From positions 1 through 25,845 of the forward strand of contig URQA01000021.1 in assembly GCA_900549885.1 (NCBI GenBank): DNA of 25,845 nt, in the 5' to 3' direction. This document shows positions 1 to 7,805 of the stretch, in pieces. The notes under the pieces are model-generated. The model saw nothing but the letters and a program-made list of their open reading frames with translations. It was not told where the DNA came from and did no database searches. Every line of letters starts with the position of its first letter. The stretch's first letter is position 1. The DNA is from an uncultured Eubacteriales bacterium (GTDB lineage: Bacteria; Bacillota; Clostridia; Oscillospirales; Oscillospiraceae). The position numbers and the translations under genes were made by a program.

Positions 1-1
1 C

Positions 2-679
2 ATCGCCAAGCCCAAAGCCCAGCGCATCGCGCCGCCGTCCGTCAAGGAGGCGCGCCTGCTGTACGACGCGGCGGCCCCGCATATCCAGCGGGTCATCGTG
101 CTCGGCATGGCGACCGGGGCGCGCATAGGCCCGAGCGAGCTTTTCCGGCTCCGCTGGTCCGATGTGGACGTCGGAACGGGCGTGATCAGGATGCCGAACG
201 CGCACAAGGGGGCGGGGGAGGAATCCCGCGACGTGCCGATCCGGGACGACGTGCTTGGCCTGCTCAGGCGGTGGCACGAGGAGGACAGGCAGACCGGGTG
301 CGCCTATGTCATTGCCTATAAAGGGCGCCCCGTCCGGAGCATTTCCAGCGGCTGGCACAACGCCCTGCGCCGGGCGGGCATCGCCGGCAGCCAGGTGACG
401 GTGGAGGGGCTGGAAAGCGCCTCTGCTCCGGCGGACGACCTGCTGCTGTTCACCACCCAGACCTGCCCCAACTGCCGCCAGGCGGAGCGGCTGCTCCAGC
501 AGGCTGGCCTGCCTTACCAGAAGGTGCTGGCGGAGGAGCACCCGGAGCTGACCACCCGTTACGGTGTGCGCCAGGCGCCCACTCTGGTGGCCATCACCGG
601 CGGCGAGGCAGTCAAGGCTGTGGGTCTGGGTCCGGTGAAAAAGTTTATTGAGGACAACCGCCCCGCTGAGGTGGGATAA
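2..679 (+). CDS. Chimeric ORF: tyrosine recombinase fragment joined in frame to a glutaredoxin-like domain (5' partial)
   Basis: The frame is open from the left edge; the first ATG is at 98 but the recombinase similarity begins upstream, so the start is missing. Through about base 385 it reads as the catalytic core of a phage-type integrase: the first active-site Arg lies in the TGARIGPSELFRLRWSDV block, followed by the beta-hairpin region and a HNALRRAGIA segment. The HxxR box and Tyr nucleophile that should follow are absent. From about base 389 the frame becomes a roughly 95-residue glutaredoxin/thioredoxin-like domain with LLLFTTQTCPNC (CPNC redox pair) and a cis-Pro-type VRQAPTL motif. 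Such a domain occurs as the C-terminal tail of some clostridial anaerobic ribonucleotide reductases (from memory), and the next gene is a thioredoxin reductase, so the right part fits the locus while the left part does not. A real fusion is unlikely; an assembly chimera or recombination scar is favoured. Confidence 0.7.
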   Translation: MAKPKAQRIAPPSVKEARLLYDAAAPHIQRVIVLGMATGARIGPSELFRLRWSDVDVGTGVIRMPNAHKGAGEESRDVPIRDDVLGLLRRWHEEDRQTGCAYVIAYKGRPVRSISSGWHNALRRAGIAGSQVTVEGLESASAPADDLLLFTTQTCPNCRQAERLLQQAGLPYQKVLAEEHPELTTRYGVRQAPTLVAITGGEAVKAVGLGPVKKFIEDNRPAEVG

Positions 680-715
680 AAAACGGCGCTGTGCCGCATA
701 CTGGAAGACAGATGG

Positions 716-746
716 GAAAATGGCCCCGGGTGCCGGGGCCGTTTTC
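716..746 (+). terminator. Rho-independent terminator after the glutaredoxin-like ORF
   Basis: Perfect 8-bp GC stem GGCCCCGG (722-729) / CCGGGGCC (733-740) with a GTG loop, flanked by AAAA and TTTT that extend the pairing. It lies 37 bases after the stop and ahead of the thioredoxin reductase ribosome binding site. Confidence 0.7.
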
Positions 747-786
747 TGTCCCAGTGGCATCCGCTCTTGGATAGGAGGAATGAAGG

Positions 787-1704
787 ATGTATGATATCAT
801 TGTGGCGGGGGGCGGCCCTGCGGGGCTGACCGCCGCGCTGTATGCCGCCCGGGCGGGCCGGTCGGTATTGGTGTTGGAACAGACCGCCCCCGGCGGGCAG
901 ATTGTCTATTCCCCTCTGGTGGAGAACTATCCAGGCCTGCCCGGCATGAGCGGCGCCCAATTTTCCCAACAGCTGGCCGACCAGGTGGAGGCTCTTGGGG
1001 TGGAGCTGGAATATGCCGCCGTGCGGGGATTCCATCCCGGCCAAGGAGGCTATGTGGTGGATACCGAGGACGGAGAGCGGATGGGTCGGGCTTTGGTGCT
1101 TGCCCCTGGGGCGGACCACCGGCACCTGGGCCTGCCTGGAGAGGAGGCGCTCACCGGGCAGGGCGTGTCTTACTGTGCGGTATGCGATGGGCCCTTTTAC
1201 CGGGGAAAGAGCGTGGCCGTGGTGGGAGGCGGAGATACCGCCCTCCAGGACGCGCTGTTCTTGTCCGGAGTCTGCCAGCAGGTGACGCTGGTCCACCGCA
1301 GGGAGCAGTTCCGGGGAGAATACCGTCTGGTCCGGCGGCTGGAGGAGCGCAGCAATGTGGAGTTTCTGCTGGGCTGGGCGCCGGAGAGTTTTCTGCGGAA
1401 GGATGGGGCTTTTGCCGGGCTGGCCCTGCGCCGGGCCGGCGGAGAGGAACACCAGGTGCTCGAGGTGGACGGCGTGTTTATCGCTGTGGGGCAGCAGCCG
1501 GGGACCGGACCATTTTCCAACCAGGTGGAGTTGAATCAAGAGGGCTATTTTGCCGCTGGAGAGGACTGCCGCACCAAGCTGCCTGGGGTGTTTGTAGCCG
1601 GAGACAGCCGGGCTAAGGCGGTCCGCCAGCTGACCACTGCTGTGGGAGACGGCGCGGTGGCTGGTCTGGCTGCGGCGCGGTATGTGGAGGATTTGGAGGG
1701 GTGA
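787..1704 (+). CDS. trxB: Thioredoxin reductase (NADPH, FAD-dependent), TrxB family
   Basis: A 305-residue flavoprotein, the usual size for low-molecular-weight TrxB. The N-terminal FAD dinucleotide-binding motif is VAGGGPAGLTAALYAARAG (residues 6-24). The redox-active pair is C130-AVC-C133 followed by DG, and the NADPH-binding motif VAVVGGGDTALQDA comes directly after (143-156). The C-terminal FAD motif GVFVAGDSR and the following QLTTAVGDGAVAG are intact. The family transfers electrons from NADPH through FAD to a thioredoxin or glutaredoxin-like disulfide in the cytoplasm. The start is an ATG with AGGAGG at 773-778. The preceding ORF ends in a CPNC redox domain, a plausible partner substrate, although a terminator separates the two. 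Confidence 0.93.
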   Translation: MYDIIVAGGGPAGLTAALYAARAGRSVLVLEQTAPGGQIVYSPLVENYPGLPGMSGAQFSQQLADQVEALGVELEYAAVRGFHPGQGGYVVDTEDGERMGRALVLAPGADHRHLGLPGEEALTGQGVSYCAVCDGPFYRGKSVAVVGGGDTALQDALFLSGVCQQVTLVHRREQFRGEYRLVRRLEERSNVEFLLGWAPESFLRKDGAFAGLALRRAGGEEHQVLEVDGVFIAVGQQPGTGPFSNQVELNQEGYFAAGEDCRTKLPGVFVAGDSRAKAVRQLTTAVGDGAVAGLAAARYVEDLEG

Positions 1705-1762
1705 GGCCCCTTGACCTTTGAGCCTGCCGCCGGCGGGGGCGGCGACTGTAGCACTATCCTTT

Positions 1763-1796
1763 AGAACTTTCCGCTTTTCGCGGAAAGTTCTTTTTT
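1763..1796 (+). terminator. Strong Rho-independent terminator after trxB
   Basis: Perfect 12-bp stem AGAACTTTCCGC (1763-1774) / GCGGAAAGTTCT (1780-1791) with a five-base loop and a run of six T's from 1791. Confidence 0.92.
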
Positions 1797-1805
1797 CAAA
1801 AACGG

Positions 1806-1835
1806 TTGTTTTCCCCCCTAGGGCTGGTGTATGAT
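1806..1835 (+). promoter_or_regulatory. Candidate sigma-A promoter for the CDF transporter
   Basis: TTGTTT (1806-1811) and TATGAT (1830-1835) are separated by 18 bases, just after the trxB terminator and about 75 bases before the CDF start codon. Confidence 0.45.
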
Positions 1836-1908
1836 AGGGACTGTTCCCTCTCCGCCTGCCTGGCGCAGAGTGCATGTTGAGAAGAATGGGATTTAGGAGG
1901 GCCTTGTC

Positions 1909-3078
1909 ATGTTGGAGCGGATGCTGCGCACCTTTGTTCCCAACTATACACAAACTGGAGACCCCGCAGTACGGGAGCGGTATGGCGTATTGGCCGGGGC
2001 GGTGGGTATCCTGCTGAATTTATTGCTGTTTGCCGGAAAGCTGCTGGCGGGAATCGTCACCGGGGCCATCTCGGTGACGGCCGACGCCTTCAATAACCTG
2101 TCCGACGCAGCCTCGTCGGTGGTTACCTTGGCGGGCTTCCGCCTGGCTGGGCAGAAGGCGGACGCCCACCATCCCTTTGGCCACGGACGGATGGAGTATT
2201 TGGCTGGACTGCTGGTTTCCCTGATGATTTTATTGGTGGGAGTGGAGCTGGGGAAAAGCTCTATTGGCAAGATCCTTCACCCGGAGGAGACGGAGCTGAC
2301 CGCCCTCACCGCGGGCATCCTGGCCTGCGCTGTGGCGGTGAAGCTGTGGATGGGGTGGTTTAACGGCGCGCTGGGAAAGCGCATCCAGTCCAACGCTTTG
2401 GCGGCCACCGCCGCCGACTCCCGATCCGACGCCCTGGCCACCGCCGTGGTACTGCTGGGCCTGGTCATTACCCACTTTACAAAGCTCCAGTTGGACGGCT
2501 GGCTGGGTCTGCTGGTAGCGGTGTTTATTCTGAAAGCAGGTTTCGGCGCGGCTAGGGATACTCTGGACCCTCTGCTGGGCAAGGCCCCGGAGCCGGACAT
2601 GGTCAAGGCCATCGAGGATGTGATCTTAAGCCATCGGCAGGTGGTGGGCATCCACGATCTGGTGATCCACGACTATGGCCCGGGCCGGCGGATGATGAGC
2701 GTCCACGCGGAGGTGGCCGCCGACGCGGATATTCTGGAGGTCCACGACGTCATCGACCACATTGAGCGGGAGCTGGGCCGGAAATTCAACATCGAAGCGG
2801 TCATTCACATGGACCCCATTCAGATCGGCAATCCCACGGTGGACCGTCTGCGGGAGCTGGCCGCGAAGCTGGCCGCGGAGATTGACCCGTCCATCACCAT
2901 CCACGACTTCCGCATCACCGCCGGTCCGCTGCATACCAACCTGATCTTCGATGTGGTAGTGCCTTATGATGTGAAATTATCCGATGAAGAGGTTATAAAC
3001 AGGCTGAAAGAAAAGCTGCGGCAGCAGGATGAAACCTACACCGCTGTAATCCAGGTGGACCACAGCTATGTACTCTGA
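1909..3078 (+). CDS. Cation diffusion facilitator (CDF) metal/proton antiporter with extended C-terminus
   Basis: A 389-residue CDF-family membrane transporter, which exports divalent metals in exchange for protons. The first metal-site helix carries ISVTADAFNNLSDA (55-67) and the TM5 helix carries DSRSDA (170-175). The HHPFGHGRMEY loop motif (87-97) is characteristic. Aligned by eye to E. coli YiiP, the transport-site residues would be D59, N63, D170 and D174. YiiP has D, D, H, D, so the loss of His hints at Mn2+ or Fe2+ rather than Zn2+; this is inference. The protein is about 90 residues longer than YiiP-type members: after the usual cytoplasmic dimer domain there is a second unit (about 305-389) with HDFRITAGPLHTNLIFDVVVP, echoing HDLVIHDYGPGRRMMSVHAEV in the first. 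ATG start with AGGAGG at 1895-1900. Apparently monocistronic. Confidence 0.92.
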   Translation: MLERMLRTFVPNYTQTGDPAVRERYGVLAGAVGILLNLLLFAGKLLAGIVTGAISVTADAFNNLSDAASSVVTLAGFRLAGQKADAHHPFGHGRMEYLAGLLVSLMILLVGVELGKSSIGKILHPEETELTALTAGILACAVAVKLWMGWFNGALGKRIQSNALAATAADSRSDALATAVVLLGLVITHFTKLQLDGWLGLLVAVFILKAGFGAARDTLDPLLGKAPEPDMVKAIEDVILSHRQVVGIHDLVIHDYGPGRRMMSVHAEVAADADILEVHDVIDHIERELGRKFNIEAVIHMDPIQIGNPTVDRLRELAAKLAAEIDPSITIHDFRITAGPLHTNLIFDVVVPYDVKLSDEEVINRLKEKLRQQDETYTAVIQVDHSYVL

Positions 3079-3119
3079 GGGAAAATGAGGAAGAAAGCCC
3101 CCGAAATTTACAGTTTATC

Positions 3120-3148
3120 TATACAAATCTCGGGAATGGCGTTATAAT
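3120..3148 (+). promoter_or_regulatory. Candidate promoter for the two-component operon
   Basis: TATACA (3120-3125), 17-base spacer, perfect TATAAT (3143-3148). It lies 51 bases upstream of the chosen response-regulator start and after the CDF stop. Confidence 0.55.
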
Positions 3149-3199
3149 CTTTAACATGGAACCGTCTGTGTTTTACATCACGATAAAGGGGTGCCGCTT

Positions 3200-3889
3200 A
3201 TGCCGATCAAGGTTTTGATCGTGGAGGACGACAAGAATATCGCTGACCTGCTGCGCATCTATTTGGAGAAGGAGCAGATGGAGTGTGAGCTGGCCGGAGA
3301 CGGCCTGGTGGGGGTAGAGAAGTTTCGCCAATTCCAGCCTGACTTGGTGCTGTTGGACATCATGCTGCCCGGGATGGACGGCTGGGCAGTGTGCCGGAAA
3401 ATCCGGGAAACCTCCAAGACGCCGGTTATCATGCTCACAGCCAAGGGAGAGCTGGAGGACAAGGTTTCCGGTCTGGAAATGGGAGCGGACGACTATATTA
3501 CCAAGCCCTTTGAGATGAAGGAGGTTCTGGCCCGCATCCATGCTGTGCTTCGCCGGACCGGAGAAGAGGGGCCGAGCGCGGAGAAGAAGCTGACCTTCGA
3601 TAAGCTGGTAGTGAATTTGGATTCCTACGAACTGATTGTGGACGGCAAGCGGGTGGATACTCCGCCCAAGGAGCTGGAGCTTTTGTACCACTTGGCCTCC
3701 GCCCCCAACCGGGTGTTCACCCGCAACCAATTATTAGACGAGGTGTGGGGATTTGATTACTTTGGAGACAGCCGGACCGTAGACGTACATATCAAGCGCC
3801 TGAGGGAGAAGCTGGAGGGCGTGTCCGATCAGTGGTCGCTGAAAACCGTGTGGGGTGTGGGCTATAAGTTTGAGGTAGCCGATTCATGA
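3200..3889 (+). CDS. OmpR/PhoB-family response regulator
   Basis: A DNA-binding response regulator of 229 residues. The receiver domain (1-115) has acidic residues E9-D10-D11, phospho-acceptor D53 (LVLLDIMLPGMDGW), T80 and K102 (DYITKPFE). The C-terminal winged helix (about 130-229) contains the OmpR signature PPKELELLYHLASAPNRVF and DSRTVDVHIKRLREKLE. I chose ATG 3200 over the GTG at 3191: AAGGGG (3186-3191) sits eight bases before 3200 but would overlap 3191, and MPIKVLIVEDD is the normal N-terminus. The histidine kinase starts 37 bases after the stop, so the two form a two-component pair. The gene order and sequence resemble PhoP/ResD-type envelope or phosphate sensors, but the stimulus cannot be read from the sequence. 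Confidence 0.93.
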   Translation: MPIKVLIVEDDKNIADLLRIYLEKEQMECELAGDGLVGVEKFRQFQPDLVLLDIMLPGMDGWAVCRKIRETSKTPVIMLTAKGELEDKVSGLEMGADDYITKPFEMKEVLARIHAVLRRTGEEGPSAEKKLTFDKLVVNLDSYELIVDGKRVDTPPKELELLYHLASAPNRVFTRNQLLDEVWGFDYFGDSRTVDVHIKRLREKLEGVSDQWSLKTVWGVGYKFEVADS

Positions 3890-3926
3890 GGCTTGGCCCG
3901 CCGCGCCATGACAGGGAGGTGGAGGC

Positions 3927-5345
3927 ATGAAGACAATGTACGGCCGGCAGTTTGCCACCATGACGGTGATGGTGTTGCTGTCCTTCCTGATGCTGGGCGC
4001 CTCCTTCGCCACCCTGAGCTATCAATATACCATCCAAGAGAAGCGGGACGCCATGAGCCGCAGTGCAAATATCATCGCTTCCTATACCTCCAGCTACATC
4101 AACGCCAATGGAGAGTACTCCTGGCAGGAGAAGGACTTTCAGGCGCAGCTGAACGTCCTGGCGCTGGTGACGGATACCCACGCCATGATCAGCACTGCCC
4201 AGGGTGTGGTGGTCTATGCCACTGATGGTGTCAACGAGCTGATGGAGCTAGAGAGCCGGTCTGTGCCGGACCAGATTGTATCCTCTGTGGTGGAAGGATC
4301 CTTCGCCGGGGCTACCAACCTGGGCGGGATGTATGAGAGGCCCCGCTATCTGGTAGGCCTGCCGATTACCACGGGAAATTTCCTGCAAGGCCTAGTGCTG
4401 GTTTCCTGTGAGGCGTCGGAGATCAGCGGTATGTGGCAGGATCTGTCCGCCATTTTTCTGGTGACCGCTGGAGCGGTGGTCCTGATTGCGGCCATCATCA
4501 GCTCGGTGACCAGCCTGCACCAGTCCCAGCCCATCAAAGAAATTGCCGCCGCAGCCCGTCAATTCGGCCACGGGGAGCTGGACGTGCGGGTTAACGTGGG
4601 CAAGCGGAAGGACGAGGTGGGAGAGCTTGCGGAGGCGTTCAACGCCATGGCCGACTCCCTGGCAAGGAGCGAGCAGCGCCGCAGCGAGTTCGTGGCCAAT
4701 GTCTCCCACGAACTCAAGACCCCTATGACCACCATCGCCGGCTTTGCCGACGGAATTCTGGACGGCACGATTCCGCCAGAGAAGGAAAAGGAGTATCTCA
4801 AGATTATCTCATCGGAGACCCGGCGGCTATCCCGGCTGGTGCGGTCTATGCTGGATCTGTCCCGGCTCCAGTCCGACGAGCGGCTGGCCCAGCAGCAGTT
4901 TGATGTCAGCGAGACTCTGGTGCGCACTTTGGTGAGTCTGGAGAGCAAGGTCAACGGAAAGGCTTTGGAAGTGGATACCCAGCTGCCCGATGAGCCGGTC
5001 CAGGTCTGGGGCGACCAGGATGCCATTACCCAGGTATGCTACAATCTGCTGGACAATGCCATCAAGTTCTCACGCCAGGGAGGGACGCTGGGAATCTCGG
5101 TGACGACCAAGGGCGCGAAAGCCTATGTGTCCATCCGTGATGAGGGAGAGACCATCCCGCCGGAAGAGGTGTCCCTGATTTTTGACCGCTTTCACAAGAC
5201 AGACCACTCCCGCAGCGAGGACCGGGACGGTGTGGGATTGGGGCTGTATATTGTCAAAACCATTCTGAATAGCCACAAGGAGAACATCACCTGTGAAAGC
5301 CAGGATGGCAAGACGACCTTTACGTTTACACTCACCAGAGCATGA
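3927..5345 (+). CDS. Membrane sensor histidine kinase (HAMP-HisKA-HATPase_c)
   Basis: A 472-residue kinase, partner of the preceding regulator. TM1 is about 11-31, an extracytoplasmic sensor domain spans about 32-172, and TM2 is about 174-194. A HAMP linker follows (199-250), then HisKA with phospho-acceptor H261 (NVSHELKTPMTTI). The ATPase domain has an N-box at N373-N377 (NLLDNAIKF), an F-box (IFDRFHKTD) and G2 box GVGLGLYIV (435-443). The G1 box reads DEGETIP, where DxGxGI is usual, so the second glycine is missing; the other ATP-binding motifs are intact. ATG start with GGAGGT at 3915-3920. The periplasmic-type sensor region shows no domain I recognise. The next gene encodes HtrA, a typical envelope-stress target, but regulation of it by this pair is inference. 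Confidence 0.93.
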   Translation: MKTMYGRQFATMTVMVLLSFLMLGASFATLSYQYTIQEKRDAMSRSANIIASYTSSYINANGEYSWQEKDFQAQLNVLALVTDTHAMISTAQGVVVYATDGVNELMELESRSVPDQIVSSVVEGSFAGATNLGGMYERPRYLVGLPITTGNFLQGLVLVSCEASEISGMWQDLSAIFLVTAGAVVLIAAIISSVTSLHQSQPIKEIAAAARQFGHGELDVRVNVGKRKDEVGELAEAFNAMADSLARSEQRRSEFVANVSHELKTPMTTIAGFADGILDGTIPPEKEKEYLKIISSETRRLSRLVRSMLDLSRLQSDERLAQQQFDVSETLVRTLVSLESKVNGKALEVDTQLPDEPVQVWGDQDAITQVCYNLLDNAIKFSRQGGTLGISVTTKGAKAYVSIRDEGETIPPEEVSLIFDRFHKTDHSRSEDRDGVGLGLYIVKTILNSHKENITCESQDGKTTFTFTLTRA

Positions 5346-5526
5346 ACCTCGAAAGGCTTCGCGTTCGTCATGCATGTTCCCCAAAACGCTTCTATGGAAC
5401 AAATTGTTTTGGAAAACCCATTTTCCAAGGGTGCCAGCCATAGTAGAATGTTCCCTATCCCGGAGACGTAGTCCTGGGAATAGGGCAGAAGGGCTGTTTC
5501 AGCTCAAGTGAAGGAGGACCACCCCT
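5346..5526 (+). other. Kinase-htrA intergenic region with two inverted repeats
   Basis: TTGGAAAA (5409-5416) and TTTTCCAA (5421-5428) form a perfect 8-bp stem with loop CCCA but no T tract. A second imperfect repeat pairs CCCTATCCC (from 5454) with GGGAATAGGG (to 5486). Either could be a weak terminator or a regulator site for htrA. I found no clear -35/-10 pair here. Confidence 0.35.
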
Positions 5527-6750
5527 GTGGACAATTACCTATCCCACCGCTGGCCCCAAGGCGCTCTGGTGACGCAGCGTCCGGAAAAGGCCCGGCAAAA
5601 AAAGAAAAAACGCCGGGTGCTACGAACCCTGGCGGTGTGCCTGCTGCTGGCGGCGCTGCTGGTCGGGCTGATGGCGGCGGGCTGGTTTCTTGCCCAGAAG
5701 GCCTTGGAACAGTGGGCGGCGGACTTAGGGCGGCCGGAACAAAGCGCACCGGCATGGCCTGAGCCCACGCAGGAGGAAACTCCGGAACTAAGTATCCCCC
5801 GGGCAGAGGTGGGCCTTGGAGTGACGCTGGAGCTGGATGAAACACGGCTTTCCGCCCTGCCGGCCCAGGAGATCTATCAACAGGTGCTGCCCTCGGTGGT
5901 CAGTGTGGTCACTCATATGTCCTCCGGGCAGGGCTATGGGGCCGGCTCGGGCGTTATCATGCGGGAGGACGGCTATATCCTGACCAATTACCATGTGATC
6001 GAGGGGGGCGATGCAGTCAAGATCATGCTGTTGTCTGATGGCGCCACTTACGATGCCCAACTGGTGGGCTATGACGAGTCGTTGGACATCGCCGTGCTAA
6101 AGATCGACGCCGAGGGGCTGACCGCGGCCCAATTTGGCGACTCCGACCTCCTGGAGATCGGGGACGCAGCTTACGCCATCGGCAATCCCATGGGTTATCT
6201 CTATGGCACTATGACGGACGGCATCATCTCAGCCCTGCATGTAGAGGTGGATGTGGACGGCAAGAGCATGAACCTTATCCAGACCTCTGCCGCTTTGAAT
6301 TCCGGAAACTCTGGCGGCGCCTTGATCAACGAGCAGGGCCAGGTTGTAGGCATCACTGTGGCCAAGATCAGCGGGAAAGAGGATGAGGCACTGGTGGAGG
6401 GGCTGGGATTAGCTATACCCATCTCGGACGCAAGGCCATTCATCAACTATATTCTGGAGACTGGAGAGACCTGCCAGCCTGCCATCGGCATCACCTGCTC
6501 TGCGGCGGCGATGGATGGGACCGCGGGAGTGATGGTCCAGTCCGTGGAGCCGGACGGCCCGGCCAGGGAGGCAGGGCTGCAAAAGCTTGACCTGATTGTG
6601 GCGGGCAATGGGAAAGCGGTGGATTCTATCTACAGCCTGAAGCGGCTGATCAATGAGACGGGTGTGGGCGGCGTCATCTCCCTGACGGTTCTTCGGGAGG
6701 GAGAGCGGCTGGAGGTGACTTGCCATGTGGTGGATAGCGTTTGGCAATAG
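5527..6750 (+). CDS. htrA: Membrane-anchored HtrA/DegP-like serine protease with one PDZ domain
   Basis: A 407-residue S1C protease for envelope protein quality control. A basic N-terminus (KARQKKKKRR, 21-30) precedes a single TM helix (about 31-53), placing the protease outside the cell. After a Pro/Glu-rich linker the chymotrypsin-fold domain carries catalytic H156 (ILTNYHVIEGG), D187 (DESLDIAVLKID) and S262 (NSGNSGGALI). Residues about 315-400 form a PDZ domain (GVMVQSVEPDGPAREAGLQ). One PDZ domain is normal for Firmicute HtrA/YyxA/HtrB types. The start is GTG 5527, with AAGGAGG at 5511-5517, nine bases upstream; no ATG fits. birA follows after 18 bases, so the two are probably co-transcribed. 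Confidence 0.92.
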   Translation: MDNYLSHRWPQGALVTQRPEKARQKKKKRRVLRTLAVCLLLAALLVGLMAAGWFLAQKALEQWAADLGRPEQSAPAWPEPTQEETPELSIPRAEVGLGVTLELDETRLSALPAQEIYQQVLPSVVSVVTHMSSGQGYGAGSGVIMREDGYILTNYHVIEGGDAVKIMLLSDGATYDAQLVGYDESLDIAVLKIDAEGLTAAQFGDSDLLEIGDAAYAIGNPMGYLYGTMTDGIISALHVEVDVDGKSMNLIQTSAALNSGNSGGALINEQGQVVGITVAKISGKEDEALVEGLGLAIPISDARPFINYILETGETCQPAIGITCSAAAMDGTAGVMVQSVEPDGPAREAGLQKLDLIVAGNGKAVDSIYSLKRLINETGVGGVISLTVLREGERLEVTCHVVDSVWQ

Positions 6751-6768
6751 ACGGGGGAAAATGGGGGG

Positions 6769-7749
6769 ATGCCCATGGAACGGGATCGACTGATCGAGCT
6801 GCTGGCCCGGTCGGAGGGATATGTATCCGGCGAGAAGCTCAGCGGCGCGTTATCTGTCACCCGGGCGGCGGTGTGGAAGGAGATCTCCGCCTTGCGCCAG
6901 GCGGGATGGCCCATTGTCTCCGCCCCCCGGCTGGGCTACCGCCTGGAAGGAACGCCTCCCATTTTGTCTGGAGCGTATCTCTCTGGAAAGCTGTCCCAGG
7001 ACAGCTTGTTTTCCGGTAAAATATTAGTGGAGGACCGTGTAGATTCCACGAATACCCGGCTGAAGGCCATGGCGGCCCAAGGGGCGGCCGAGGGGACGGT
7101 CCTGCTGGCCGAAGAGCAGAGCGGAGGCCGGGGCACCCGGGGCCGGTCCTTTTCCTCTCCCCGTGGGGAAGGGCTGTACTTGTCCTTGCTGCTGCGGCCA
7201 AAGGTAAAGCTGGAAGCGCTGTTTTCTCTTACCGGCTGGGCGGCGGTGGCGGTCCGCCGGGGCATTCAGGCAGCCTGCGGCGCGCAGCCTCAGATCAAGT
7301 GGCTGAACGACCTGTATCTGAACGGGAAAAAACTGGTGGGGATTCTCACGGAGCTGTCCCTGCTGGGGGAGAGCGGGGAACCGGACTTTGTGGTGGTAGG
7401 CATTGGCGTGAATGTTTCCCAGAGCGTTGCTGATTTTCAAGATCAGGGGTTGGAGGATGTGGCTGTCTCCCTGGCCATGGGGGGCTATGAGACGGAACGC
7501 AACACGCTGGCCGTGGGGATTCTGGAGGCATTTGAAGAACTTTACCGAAAGTTTCCCTGGGGGCAGCCCGAGTGCCTGGAGGAATACCGGTCCCACTGCA
7601 TGACGTTGGGGCGGCGAGTGGCGTTCCAGGCGGGAGAGCAGACCCTGGAAGGCGTCGCCCTGTCAGTGGGAGAGGACTTTTCCCTGCTGGTGCGGGGAGA
7701 GGATGGCCGGGAGCACCGGGTGTCCTCTGGTACGGTCCGCCTGCTGTGA
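6769..7749 (+). CDS. birA: Bifunctional biotin-[acetyl-CoA carboxylase] ligase / biotin operon repressor BirA
   Basis: A 326-residue protein with an N-terminal winged helix-turn-helix (5-60: YVSGEKLSGALSVTRAAVWKEISAL and a GYRLEG wing end) and a biotin-protein ligase catalytic domain. The ligase motifs are VDSTNTRLK (91-99), the nucleotide/biotin loop GGRGTRGRSF (119-128), and IKWLNDLYLNGKKLVGILTE (176-195), with the catalytic Lys region at GKKLVG. The usual KWPND is KWLND here. The C-terminal SH3-like domain (about 280-326) is present. The family activates biotin as biotinyl-AMP and transfers it to acyl-CoA carboxylase carrier proteins; the HTH adds repression of biotin genes. An alternative ATG at 6775 has a better-spaced purine tract (GGGGGG 6763-6768), so the protein may be two residues shorter. 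Confidence 0.94.
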   Translation: MPMERDRLIELLARSEGYVSGEKLSGALSVTRAAVWKEISALRQAGWPIVSAPRLGYRLEGTPPILSGAYLSGKLSQDSLFSGKILVEDRVDSTNTRLKAMAAQGAAEGTVLLAEEQSGGRGTRGRSFSSPRGEGLYLSLLLRPKVKLEALFSLTGWAAVAVRRGIQAACGAQPQIKWLNDLYLNGKKLVGILTELSLLGESGEPDFVVVGIGVNVSQSVADFQDQGLEDVAVSLAMGGYETERNTLAVGILEAFEELYRKFPWGQPECLEEYRSHCMTLGRRVAFQAGEQTLEGVALSVGEDFSLLVRGEDGREHRVSSGTVRLL

Positions 7750-7755
7750 TCCGAT

Positions 7756-7798
7756 AAGAGGCCCTCCGACGGTATTTGCCGCCGGAGGGCCTCTTTCA
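7756..7798. terminator. Bidirectional terminator shared by birA and spoVT
   Basis: Perfect 13-bp stem AAGAGGCCCTCCG (7756-7768) / CGGAGGGCCTCTT (7783-7795), with an inner CGG/CCG extension in the loop. T's follow on the plus strand and AT-rich sequence on the minus. It lies between two convergent genes. Confidence 0.85.
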
Positions 7799-7805
7799 TG
7801 GCCAT

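Noticed and set aside
559..1953. Long minus-strand open frame (464 codons) opposite trxB and the CDF gene start
   Set aside because: It is antisense to a well-supported TrxB gene, crosses two terminators and two gene boundaries, and its product is low-complexity and unlike any family; such frames are common opposite GC-rich genes.
3191..3199. Upstream GTG start for the response regulator
   Set aside because: The only ribosome-binding-like sequence overlaps this codon, and the ATG nine bases later gives the standard receiver-domain N-terminus.
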